DNA of 36,884 nt, taken from the NCBI RefSeq assembly GCF_900099965.1, contig NZ_FNDJ01000037.1, positions 72,063 to 108,946 on the forward strand, read 5' to 3'. A program made the translations under genes and the position numbers. The stretch's first letter is position 1. Every line of letters begins with the position of its first letter. This stretch comes from Nonomuraea jiangxiensis. Lineage in GTDB: Bacteria > Actinomycetota > Actinomycetes > Streptosporangiales > Streptosporangiaceae. The notes below the pieces were generated by a model. The model did no database searches. It was not told the DNA's origin and worked only from the letters and a program-made list of their open reading frames with translations. This document shows positions 30,741 through 36,884 of the stretch, in pieces.

Positions 30741-31736
30741 TCACTCATGACGGATATCCAGAACTTCGATTCCAGTGTCTCCGAAGATGACCCATGCGTC
30801 ATAGTCGCCGGCCTGGCTTCCCTGAACCCTGCCAAAGAAATTAACTCCATCGAGATGTATAGAGTAACTTCCGAGAGCGTGAATCACGCCAGTCGTCTCA
30901 TCAAATTCTTTGACAGCATTTAGTACTGGATTTGATTCCAGCGTCCATATGGCGTCGTCGGCATCGTACCGACGGTTGTTCGGGCAACCAGGAGGCATAG
31001 GGGCCTGCTTGCTGGAGGCGCACCTATCAAATGCGGCACGTACCTGTGTCTTGATGTCTTCCCATGCCAAGGCAGGTTCCTGCTTCTTAACACGACTAGA
31101 AATATCGTCGAGTTTAACTATGCTGCCAAGGCGAAGTTGGCCTGAGTCTAGAAAAACTTTTGCTCTGTAAGGGACGATGTGAACTTCGTATCTGTCTGTT
31201 GATCCTTCTCGGAATCTTATGCTCAGGACGGCCGTGCCGTCGACTGTGAATGTGCTGCCATCAAATTGGATATCTGCTCCATCGGTCGGATATCCGTGGA
31301 CGGACCAGCGTACTTTCGAAACCTCCTCGATAGAGGTAGCTTTCTGCGGACAGGTCCGCGGGGCCAGTACAGGTTCCTTCGCGCAGTTGTATATTGTGTC
31401 AGAAACTGGCTGAAGAATCTTTTCGTTAGTAACGCCGGCCGGATAAGGCTTACTGGATTCAGGTTCGCCCTCGTCGCCGTTGTTCAATAGAGCAACAAGA
31501 ATAATCAGGCCAACGATTACAGCGATTACGATGAGAACCCAGCCACATCCTTCGGGTCCTGGCTCTGGTTCTAATTCGGGCTTTGTCTCCGCCTCTGGTG
31601 GTTCTTCCGGGGCGGTCTCTTCTGTGGGTGTAGTCGGCTGCTGAATGTTAGTGATATATATATTCTGCCCAGAGTTGCTGTTCTGGCTGACATTGGGTCC
31701 CTCTTGATTTTCTTGCCGAAAGGACTCCTGTGCCAT
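30741..31736 (-). CDS. Island membrane-anchored protein, unknown function
   Basis: 331 aa. The N-terminal 20-35 region is Asn/Gln/Ile-rich (SQNSNSGQNIYITNIQQPT), followed by a Pro/Glu linker (TPTEETAPEEPPEAETKPEL), one membrane helix at about 66-86 (GWVLIVIAVIVGLIILVALL) and a ~240-aa soluble domain. That domain contains SIEEVSKVRWSVHGYPTDGA, AFDRCASSKQAPMPPGCP and HALGSYSIHLDG and four Cys. I recall actinobacterial hypothetical proteins with this domain but no function. Codon use is AT-richer than the host. The gene upstream ends 8 bp away, so the pair forms an operon. Confidence 0.75.
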   Translation of the reverse strand: MAQESFRQENQEGPNVSQNSNSGQNIYITNIQQPTTPTEETAPEEPPEAETKPELEPEPGPEGCGWVLIVIAVIVGLIILVALLNNGDEGEPESSKPYPAGVTNEKILQPVSDTIYNCAKEPVLAPRTCPQKATSIEEVSKVRWSVHGYPTDGADIQFDGSTFTVDGTAVLSIRFREGSTDRYEVHIVPYRAKVFLDSGQLRLGSIVKLDDISSRVKKQEPALAWEDIKTQVRAAFDRCASSKQAPMPPGCPNNRRYDADDAIWTLESNPVLNAVKEFDETTGVIHALGSYSIHLDGVNFFGRVQGSQAGDYDAWVIFGDTGIEVLDIRHE

Positions 31737-31744
31737 TGAGTGAC

Positions 31745-32104
31745 CTATCCTTTCTTTGGGTCCTCTCTGGTCCGTGTAGTCAAAATAATATTAGTAGGAC
31801 CCTGCTGGATGATATTGTCACCTCTGTTATTTCTTTGGTGTATGCAAGCATTCCGCTCGCTTTCATCGCGAGAATCACTTCTCTGTCGATTTCGATTTAA
31901 CGAAATTGGTGCTCTCTGCAATAGAGCGACTATGAGAGATGCGACGGTAAGCGGAAGTGTAACAACTGCAGCGAACCAACTCGCCTCTTCTAGTCCATTG
32001 ATCCAGAACGCGCCAGTTGCGATGGCAGTCCCTGCGGCCACTGTGCCTAGGGTGACTAGGAGGGGTCCATGCTTGGGTGCAGTCATGACTTCAGTATCAG
32101 TCAT
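31745..32104 (-). CDS. Small island membrane protein with Asn/Gln-rich tail
   Basis: 119 aa from ATG 32104 (GTG 32122 would add six residues). Two membrane helices (PLLVTLGTVAAGTAIATGAF and SWFAAVVTLPLTVASLIVAL) are followed by an Arg-rich cytoplasmic stretch and a tail NRGDNIIQQGPTNIILTT. The tail resembles the N-terminal GQNIYITNIQQPT of the protein encoded 8 bp downstream, suggesting the two interact. Function unknown. AT-richer than the host. The ~320 bp upstream (32123-32443) shows no gene. Confidence 0.7.
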   Translation of the reverse strand: MTDTEVMTAPKHGPLLVTLGTVAAGTAIATGAFWINGLEEASWFAAVVTLPLTVASLIVALLQRAPISLNRNRQRSDSRDESERNACIHQRNNRGDNIIQQGPTNIILTTRTREDPKKG

Positions 32105-32443
32105 GAGCACCGCCTGTGCCACGACATGTCCTATCGAATGCTCGACTGGTAATGGTCAACGATGGGAGTTTTAGGCCAAGCGTTCTATTTGGGTATGTAT
32201 GTGTATCTTTTTTCTACTATGGGCTGCCTCGGGCCCCAGGGTGATCGTCGTATCGGGTGTCAGGATCGAAGATGGTAAGGGTCAGGGTAACCGTGGTTTG
32301 GCGAGGTTAACGAAGGCGTTGGTGCTGATTGTGCGACGCCCTTGCCCGCGCGGAGAGACAGAAGGACGCATGATTGACGTGCACGCACGGAAGGATCGCG
32401 CGGCAACGAGCCATGATGGCGATGCTCTGCGTGCATGCAGACA

Positions 32444-32471
32444 CCCCCGCTGCCGTGATCGTCAGCGGGGG
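32444..32471 (-). terminator. Terminator hairpin of the island integrase
   Basis: Arms CCCCCGCTG (32444-32452) and CAGCGGGGG (32463-32471) with a ten-base loop, 18 bp beyond the integrase stop on the minus strand. Confidence 0.75.
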
Positions 32472-32489
32472 CGAGGAGAAGACGGCTAT

Positions 32490-33400
32490 CTAGGCATGTT
32501 CGCGGAAGATCGCATCCATTGCCTTGGCTCCTTCGAGGAGGACAGGGCGAAGCTGGAAGCGGTAGACTGTCTCGGTAACTACGGTGTTTGCATGTCCGAC
32601 CAGTCGGGAGATGTCCTCGATCGGAACCCCAGAGTCTGATAGAAGCGACACGAAACTATGCCGTAGCTCGCGGGGCGTCCACTCCCTGTCGATTAGGCTG
32701 GCGCTTTTCAGTACTTTGCGAAAGTCACGTCGGACGTTCGTTGCCGTGAGCGCTGTGCCGGTCTTGATGCGGAAGACCAGGCCTCCGACGATCGGCGAGT
32801 TCACTGCATCGGCGCGCACCTCGTCTTGCTTCTCTCTGAGCAGGCGAAGAGCCTTAACCGCGCGGGCTGGCAGCTTGAGCGTGCGGCGCGACTTGACGGT
32901 CTTCGTGTCGCCCTTCTTGCGTACGGATCGCCAGACGTAGACGGCGAACTCCTCGTGGTCCCATCGGACCTCTTCGACCGATAGCCACGCTCCTCGCTTC
33001 TGGTCGAACGCCACCACATGTGACCAGGTCAATGCGCGTACTTCTTCTGTGCGTGCTCCGGTGAGGAGGGATAGGAGGATGTAAGCACGGATGCGGACAT
33101 CTGCCTGTTCGGCGGCCGTTACGACGGCTTCTGCCTGCGTCAGCGTGAGATTCGTTGAGGGCCTTGTCCCCGAAGGTCGGCGTGATGCCGACGCAGGAGG
33201 TAGCCGTACAACTCCACGGTCCGCGGTCGAAGGTTGGGCCGTTCGTCGATCCAGTCTCCGGCGTACTTGCCGAACGCGATCTTTCCGGCGTCCGGGTCGA
33301 TCCACTCGTCTGCGAGAATCTTCGCCTCGATCTTGACCAGCCACTGTTCCGCATCGGTCTTGGTTGCGAACGTGTCGGGGGCGGGACGATCCACGACGTC
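32490..33400 (-). pseudogene. Island tyrosine integrase, N-terminal half disrupted
   Basis: The catalytic C-terminal domain is intact and continuous (about 32490-33140): first Arg in LTGARTEEVRALTW, H-x-x-R in TPRELRHSFVS, LVGHANTVVTE and the nucleophile Tyr in TVYRFQLRP. The N-terminal arm/core region lies in other frames: DTFATKTDAEQWLVKIEAKI and FGKYAGDWIDERP in one, ITPTFGDKALNE in the next, then LTLTQAEAVVTAAE joins the catalytic frame. About 80-90 residues of the core-binding domain are missing, and the very start is replaced by repeat copy B, so a working integrase is unlikely. It lies over 1.4 kb from either att copy. Confidence 0.82.
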
Positions 33401-33410
33401 AGGCCCCGCG

Positions 33411-33450
33411 TATCAAGCGGCGGCGCGCCGCGCCGCCGTACCCCGGCCTT
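33411..33450. repeat. Dispersed repeat, copy B (head only)
   Basis: Begins TATCAAG and continues with a perfect hairpin of two 10-bp arms (CGGCGGCGCG at 33418-33427, CGCGCCGCCG at 33429-33438), then TACCCCGGCC. The head matches copy C; beyond about 33450 similarity fades. It abuts the disrupted 5' end of the integrase. Confidence 0.7.
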
Positions 33451-33571
33451 CTGCCGCCCGCCAGCCGGGCGTGTGGCGTGGGCGCCGGTCCCGGCTGGCG
33501 GCGACCCGGGCCGTAGCCGTACGGCGCGCCCGCCGTACCCAGCTAGCGCGCCGACCACCGGCCCGCCGCCG

Positions 33572-33832
33572 CTACACGGCGTCAGTTCCTTCCGCTTCAC
33601 GCCGTCGAGCCGCTCGCTCCTCCGCCTCTCGCTTCTGTGCTGCTCTCTCCGCCGCTGCACGCTCCCGCAGCTCCGCATCCGCCACATCGCGCGGATGTGG
33701 GACCTGACTCCGACGATCATGCGTGAGCGCCAGCCGTATCGCCACATAGATCACAAAGAACAGCACCGCCATCGAGAATAACCACGAAAGCACTCCCCCC
33801 AGCCACACAAACAGCTCTGTCAACTCGCCCAC
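33572..33832 (-). CDS. Small membrane protein with charged coiled-coil tail
   Basis: 86 aa from GTG 33832. There is one long N-terminal membrane segment (LFVWLGGVLSWLFSMAVLFF, then VIYVAIRLAL), then an Ala/Arg/Glu helix (RERAAAERAAQKREAEERAA) likely to be a coiled coil. AGGAAAGGG lies upstream. Proteins of this shape are common in actinobacterial integrative elements. No function can be given. Confidence 0.6.
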   Translation of the reverse strand: MGELTELFVWLGGVLSWLFSMAVLFFVIYVAIRLALTHDRRSQVPHPRDVADAELRERAAAERAAQKREAEERAARRREAEGTDAV

Positions 33833-34024
33833 CCGACCCTTTCCTCAGAATCCGATCATTATTTCGATCAAGTCTGCCCGATCCATCCCCACACCGTCTA
33901 TTACCTCCGGCGGGGGCCTCCGGCTCCGGGATGATCGCAAGAGGCAGGGCCCAGGTTCGTAGGTGGTTGGGGGCCGGCTTTTCCCGACGAGAGAGGTGCG
34001 TGCGTCCGCACGGGGTTCTCAGGC

Positions 34025-34082
34025 CGTGCCATTCGCGTGCCAGTAAAGCCGGGGAATGAGGGGGAATCACGGGGAATCACGG
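34025..34082. repeat. Integrase arm-site-like repeats
   Basis: CGTGCC at 34025 and 34036 (11-bp spacing) is followed by three head-to-tail 10-bp repeats (GGGGAATGAG at 34051, GGGGAATCAC at 34061 and 34071). A second CGTGCC pair with the same 11-bp spacing is at 34992 and 35003, just outside the right att copy. Such arrays suggest arm-type binding sites of integrases. Otherwise 33833-34156 shows no gene. Confidence 0.5.
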
Positions 34083-34156
34083 ACAAGGTAAGGCCTCCTC
34101 TGGCCAGCGCCGCAGCAGCTCACAGGGTCGCGTACCGAAATCTTCCAAGCTGGTGG

Positions 34157-34324
34157 TCACACATGGAGCAGGATGTGCTGATCAAGTGCGTCGCAGCAGA
34201 CATCGAAGCCACTGTGCTGGGGGCATTCGACATCCCTGGACCGCGGACAGTAGTAGATGTCCGAGCAGCCGCAATCAAAGAACTCGGGCAGGGGATCGGG
34301 AAGGCTGTTCATGATCGTGGGCAT
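34157..34324 (-). CDS. Small Cys-rich protein, probable zinc binder
   Basis: 55 aa from ATG 34324. Cysteines and histidines are arranged as FFDCGCSDIYYCPRSRDVEC, then PQHSGFDVCCDALDQHI, enough for one zinc site. Similar short Cys-rich proteins ending in a GGFDVCCD-like motif occur in actinobacterial mobile elements. The longer in-frame version to 34408 has no start signal advantage. Function unknown. Confidence 0.55.
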   Translation of the reverse strand: MPTIMNSLPDPLPEFFDCGCSDIYYCPRSRDVECPQHSGFDVCCDALDQHILLHV

Positions 34325-34568
34325 GTGCCGAGGATCCCATGTTGCGAGGTAGGGCCGGGGTGACCACCGGGCCGTTAACCAGGGTGACGAGGGGTCAACC
34401 ACGGTCACTCATGACCGGCCCAAAGCCCAGGCCAGCAGTCCTACCAGCCGTACTCGATGTACTTCCCAAGCTGACAGCGATTCCCGTCGTCCGCCCCAGA
34501 GAAGGAGGCCGCTCCGGAGGCGCAGCAACCGGGAAGATCGGACAGGGCAGGTCTGCGATGCTTCGGAT

Positions 34569-34796
34569 GTGGAGATCAACGCAATAACCGAGGATGAGAT
34601 CGTCGTCATTCTGAGCCGCGACGATGTCTCCCTGATCAACAACGCGCTCAACGAGGTCTGCAACGGCATCCACCTAGATTACGCCGACCTTCATATGCGC
34701 ATGGGCTTCCGCAGGGACGAGATCCAAGCCATTCTCAAAACGATCAATCACGCGGCTCGCCAGATGAAGGAGCTTGAAAACAGGCGCAGGTCCTAG
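34569..34796 (+). CDS. Small conserved island protein (ALNEVCNGI type)
   Basis: 75 aa from GTG 34569. The segment SLINNALNEVCNGIHLDYAD followed by RMGFRRDEIQAILKTIN resembles short actinobacterial proteins with an ALNEVCNGI motif found next to many different genes; some are thought to be partners of toxins or effectors, but no function is established. All helical, no membrane segment. It lies 137 bp left of the right att copy. Confidence 0.62.
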   Translation: MEINAITEDEIVVILSRDDVSLINNALNEVCNGIHLDYADLHMRMGFRRDEIQAILKTINHAARQMKELENRRRS

Positions 34797-34933
34797 GCAC
34801 ATCCCGTACTCGCACGGCGTGCCCGTCGAGTGCCCGATGGGACGGGCAACGAGGGGGAACAGCGGGGAGTCACGGGAAACGCGATCAGGGCGCGAAGCTG
34901 CGTCTTCGCAGGTCGAGCAAGATCGGCATGCGT

Positions 34934-34978
34934 CTTTGCAAGCAGGGAAGTCAGGAGTTCGAATCTCCTAGGCTCCAC
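34934..34978 (+). repeat. Second att copy (tRNA-Ala 3' fragment)
   Basis: 45 bp identical to 30208-30251 except for one extra G after GCAAGCAGG. It lacks the acceptor 5' strand and D arm, so it is not a tRNA gene. It marks the right end of the island and the left end of the next element, whose integrase remnant ends 31 bp away. Confidence 0.88.
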
Positions 34979-35009
34979 GTGACGGGGTGTTCGTGCCACT
35001 AGCGTGCCA

Positions 35010-35406
35010 TTAACCAGCGGGGACCAGCACGCCCGCGCTGCCGTCGTCATCTTTCTTCCTGGGCGTCTTCTTCACCTTCTTCTGCTCGGCCTTGACGCGG
35101 GCCGAGAGGGCCTCGGTGATCTTCCGGTCAGCGTCTCGGGTGGCGTGCTGGTAGATGAGCGCGGCTCGGTCGCTTGCGTGTCCCATGCGCGCCTTGAGGT
35201 CGGCGAGGCTCGCTCCTGACTGGGCCGCCAGGGTGTTACCGGTGTGCCGGAGATCGTGAAAGTGCAGCCCTTGCACCCCCATCTCCTAGAGCGCGTCAGC
35301 CCACTTGGCCTAACGCCAGAAGATGCTCCCCCGAAGGAACGCCCCGCGCTTGCCGAGAAACACGAAGGAGCCTTTGGTCTCATTGATGTACATCGCCAGG
35401 TGTTCG
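35010..35406 (-). pseudogene. Integrase C-terminal remnant next to the att copy
   Basis: The minus frame reads FTEHLAMYINETKGSFVFLG, GKRGAFLRGSIFWR, then a TAG, AKWADAL, a second TAG, and MGVQGLHFHDLRHTGNTLAA. The remaining C-terminus GASLADLKARMGHASDRAAL plus IYQHATRDAD contains the H-x-x-R and nucleophile Tyr boxes. The first half of the protein is gone; the break at about 35406 joins an unrelated regulator fragment. Position and orientation (stop codon facing the att copy) are as expected for an element integrated at tRNA-Ala. Confidence 0.85.
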
Positions 35407-35727
35407 GTGAACCTCGGCAACGAACAACGCGTTATCGATCAAGGCCAGGCCGTCCTCAACGCTCTGGCCCATGAGACCGACCACAAGAAGATCGCCGCAG
35501 TTCACGCCGACATCGCCGCCGCTCAACTCCGCATCGGCGACCTCAACGAGGGCATCGCCAGCGGGCGCCTGGCCCTGGAAACGGCACAACGCACAGAGTC
35601 TCGCTGGGCCTTCTAACAACTCGCCGGGGTAGAGAAGGCGCTCACGGGTAAGCGAGATTCCTCAGCCCGGGAACTCTTGGCCGCCATCAACTCGTCACAC
35701 CGGAGCTTGAGCCAATCGTCTGCATGA
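35407..35727 (+). pseudogene. C-terminal fragment of a TPR-type regulator
   Basis: The + frame reads NEQRVIDQGQAVLNALAHET, DHKKIAAVHADIAAAQLRIG, DLNEGIASGRLALETAQRTE and SRWAF, then TAA (35614-35616), then QLAGVEKALTGKRDSSAREL to a TGA at 35727. This resembles the helical-repeat tail of actinobacterial XRE-type regulators. The N-terminal HTH part is missing and the frame carries an internal stop. Confidence 0.7.
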
Positions 35728-35770
35728 TCATCAGGCCTGCAGCCCTGCACTGCCGAATTGTTCTTGTAGG

Positions 35771-35936
35771 TATCAAGCGGCGGCGCGGCGCGCCGCCGTA
35801 CCCCCGGCCCTCCGCCCGGACGGCGGCGGGACACCGGGCCGGCCACCGCGCTCCCGCCCCGCCACACGGACCGAACGCTCCGACCGGGGTTGCCATGCCG
35901 CCGCACAGATGCAGCCCTTACGATCGCCACGGCATG
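35771..35936. repeat. Dispersed repeat, copy C
   Basis: Begins TATCAAG, then a perfect 10+1+10 hairpin (arms 35778-35787 and 35789-35798), then TACCCCCGGCCC. It ends GCCGCACAGATGCAGCCCTT then ACGATCGCCACGGCATG. The head matches copy B and the tail matches copy A. No gene is visible between 35728 and 36069. Confidence 0.75.
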
Positions 35937-36069
35937 GCGGGCCACTGTGGATTGCTGGGGGCGATCGTCGAGCCGTGCTGAGGAACGAAGCACGGCTCAC
36001 CGGGCAACGTGGTTACGGTCTACGTCCGGAGCGAGGAGGTCCTCCCAGTCTTCAGGTGACCAGAGGCTG

Positions 36070-36396
36070 CTACTGGTCGCCTGATTCGTACGCCTGGATG
36101 TCTGGGTCATCCTTGAGTCGGGCAAGGAGGTCGGCCATCAAACGTCCATGATGCGCCCGTTCGGTGGTCCGGGCCGTACTGCCCAATACAGTTGCCTTGG
36201 CTTCTCCGAGTGCGCTTGGGCCTGCCCCCAGGAGTTGTCTTGTGATCAAGATCGAATCCGCTAAGCCCACGCCCCGGCCAGCCAGGAGACGTTGCACCGC
36301 TTCCATGCCGTCTTCCTGTCCAAGTACGGGCCGGCACTCTGCCTCCAACTCGGCCACCCGCTTCGCACGTTGAGGATCAAGCCCATGGATTCCCAT
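36070..36396 (-). CDS. Small protein with L7/L12 C-terminal-like motif
   Basis: 108 aa from ATG 36396 with GGAGGG upstream. The region VGLADSILITRQLLGAGPSA followed by LGEAKATVLGSTARTTERAH resembles short actinobacterial proteins with a ribosomal L7/L12 C-terminal-like fold (leader residues then LGEAK-x2-V). The function of these is unknown. Third positions are mixed, as in the rest of the island region. Confidence 0.6.
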   Translation of the reverse strand: MGIHGLDPQRAKRVAELEAECRPVLGQEDGMEAVQRLLAGRGVGLADSILITRQLLGAGPSALGEAKATVLGSTARTTERAHHGRLMADLLARLKDDPDIQAYESGDQ

Positions 36397-36534
36397 CCGA
36401 ACCCTCCAGCCGTAACAATGTGATCAGGCGACCAGCGTTCCTTGCCAGAGCCGGTAGCGATTATCTCCGCCGGGCACATGCTAAATCGTGCAATGATCAT
36501 GGGCAGCACGGCTGGGAGCCACACTGACGTGATC

Positions 36535-36884
36535 TCAGCGAATTGTCGGTAGGTAGTTGTGCTCGAAATGGGTGAGCACAAGGGCGGCGCGGGCGATGTC
36601 GCCGATTGTGCTGGGGCTGGCGGTAATGTGCTGGAGGATCCGCCAGCGGCCTTTGAGCAGGGCGAATCCGCGTTCGCCGAGACATCGCAGGGCGCGTAGG
36701 AGCCGGTTGTAGGTGCGGTTGTCCGGGCTGAGAACCTGGTTGCCTTCGGGCTGTTTGATCGGCGTATGAATGCCGATCCCGGCGCCGTCGTAGCCGCTGT
36801 CGGCGAGGGTGGGCAGGCCGGCTGCGGCTGCGGCGTACAACGCGCCCAGCACATGCGCGCGAGCGGCGGTCAGATCGTGGACCG
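36535..36884 (-). mobile_element. IS5-type DDE transposase, 3' part (runs off right edge)
   Basis: The C-terminal ~115 codons of a DDE_Tnp_4/IS5-family transposase: VHDLTAARAHVLGALYAAAA, LPTLADSGYDGAG (second catalytic Asp region), IHTPIKQPEGNQVL and LRALRCLGERGFALLKGRWR (typical Glu-containing helix), ending in NYLPTIR. The N-terminal part lies beyond the window. No terminal inverted repeat was identified in the 114 bp after its stop. Confidence 0.8.

Larger units (their letters stand above)
30208..34978. mobile_element. Genomic island integrated in tRNA-Ala (~4.7 kb)
   Basis: Bounded by the tRNA-Ala 3' half and its copy at 34934-34978. Contents: hairpin-headed repeat copies, two adjacent membrane protein genes, a broken integrase (32490-33400) and small island-type proteins. 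The 30.7-32.3 kb part is visibly lower in GC and uses A/T-ending codons, unlike the flanking chromosome. There are no transfer or replication genes. It is a degraded integrative element or the relic of two nested ones. Confidence 0.75.

Noticed and set aside
34934..34978. Second tRNA-Ala gene
   Set aside because: Only the anticodon-loop-to-CCA half is present, with an extra G; the acceptor 5' strand and D arm are missing, so it is an att duplicate.

Overview
The window is very GC-rich, has strong G/C bias at third codon positions and carries actinobacterial families (a DLW-39 small protein, PucR, MocR, Lrp and NarL-type regulators, tRNA-Ala integrative elements). It looks like chromosome of a high-GC actinomycete. 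A member of the Streptosporangiales or Streptomycetales is plausible, but that is inference.

Positions 1-30,170 are chromosomal accessory/housekeeping DNA built from many small regulator-plus-target modules. On the left are degenerate repeats, a NarL-type two-component pair (559-2483), a NUDIX hydrolase, an M20 peptidase with a GrpB-like protein, a divergent Lrp regulator and an orphan histidine kinase (5638-6774). Next come an SDR, a solitary SdhA-like flavoprotein, and an azoreductase/SMR-exporter operon facing its TetR (9892-11499). These are followed by an aldo/keto reductase, a MerR/imine-reductase pair with a MerR-type promoter (12548-13869), a PucR-family activator and two SDR proteins. 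A cluster of DnaA-box-like sites lies at 17152-17295. Then come PaiB/GbsR facing a MocR regulator, ArsR with a FlK-type thioesterase (20329-21324), TetR-cupin-DoxX, a wrecked integrase, a universal stress protein, a second MocR with an AhpD-like protein, and a copper locus in which copZ and its CsoR-type operator are intact but copA is a pseudogene.

From 30,178 a tRNA-Ala(UGC) gene serves as an integration site. A 45-bp copy of its 3' half recurs at 34934-34978, bounding a ~4.7-kb lower-GC island. The island holds two adjacent membrane proteins, a decayed integrase and several small island-type proteins. Immediately beyond the second att copy is the decayed integrase of another element, then a broken regulator fragment, an L7/L12-like small protein and a transposase running off the right edge. 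A hairpin-headed repeat occurs three times, only in this region. All three tyrosine integrases in the window are disrupted, so this is an old, decaying accretion site.

The most notable points are the stacked att/integrase remnants with the dispersed repeat, two island membrane proteins sharing an Asn/Gln-rich motif, a FlK-like thioesterase with the catalytic triad at the FlK residue numbers, the DnaA-box cluster, the decayed copA, and several compact promoter/operator arrangements that predict leaderless transcripts. All assignments come from reading the sequence; no database search was run.
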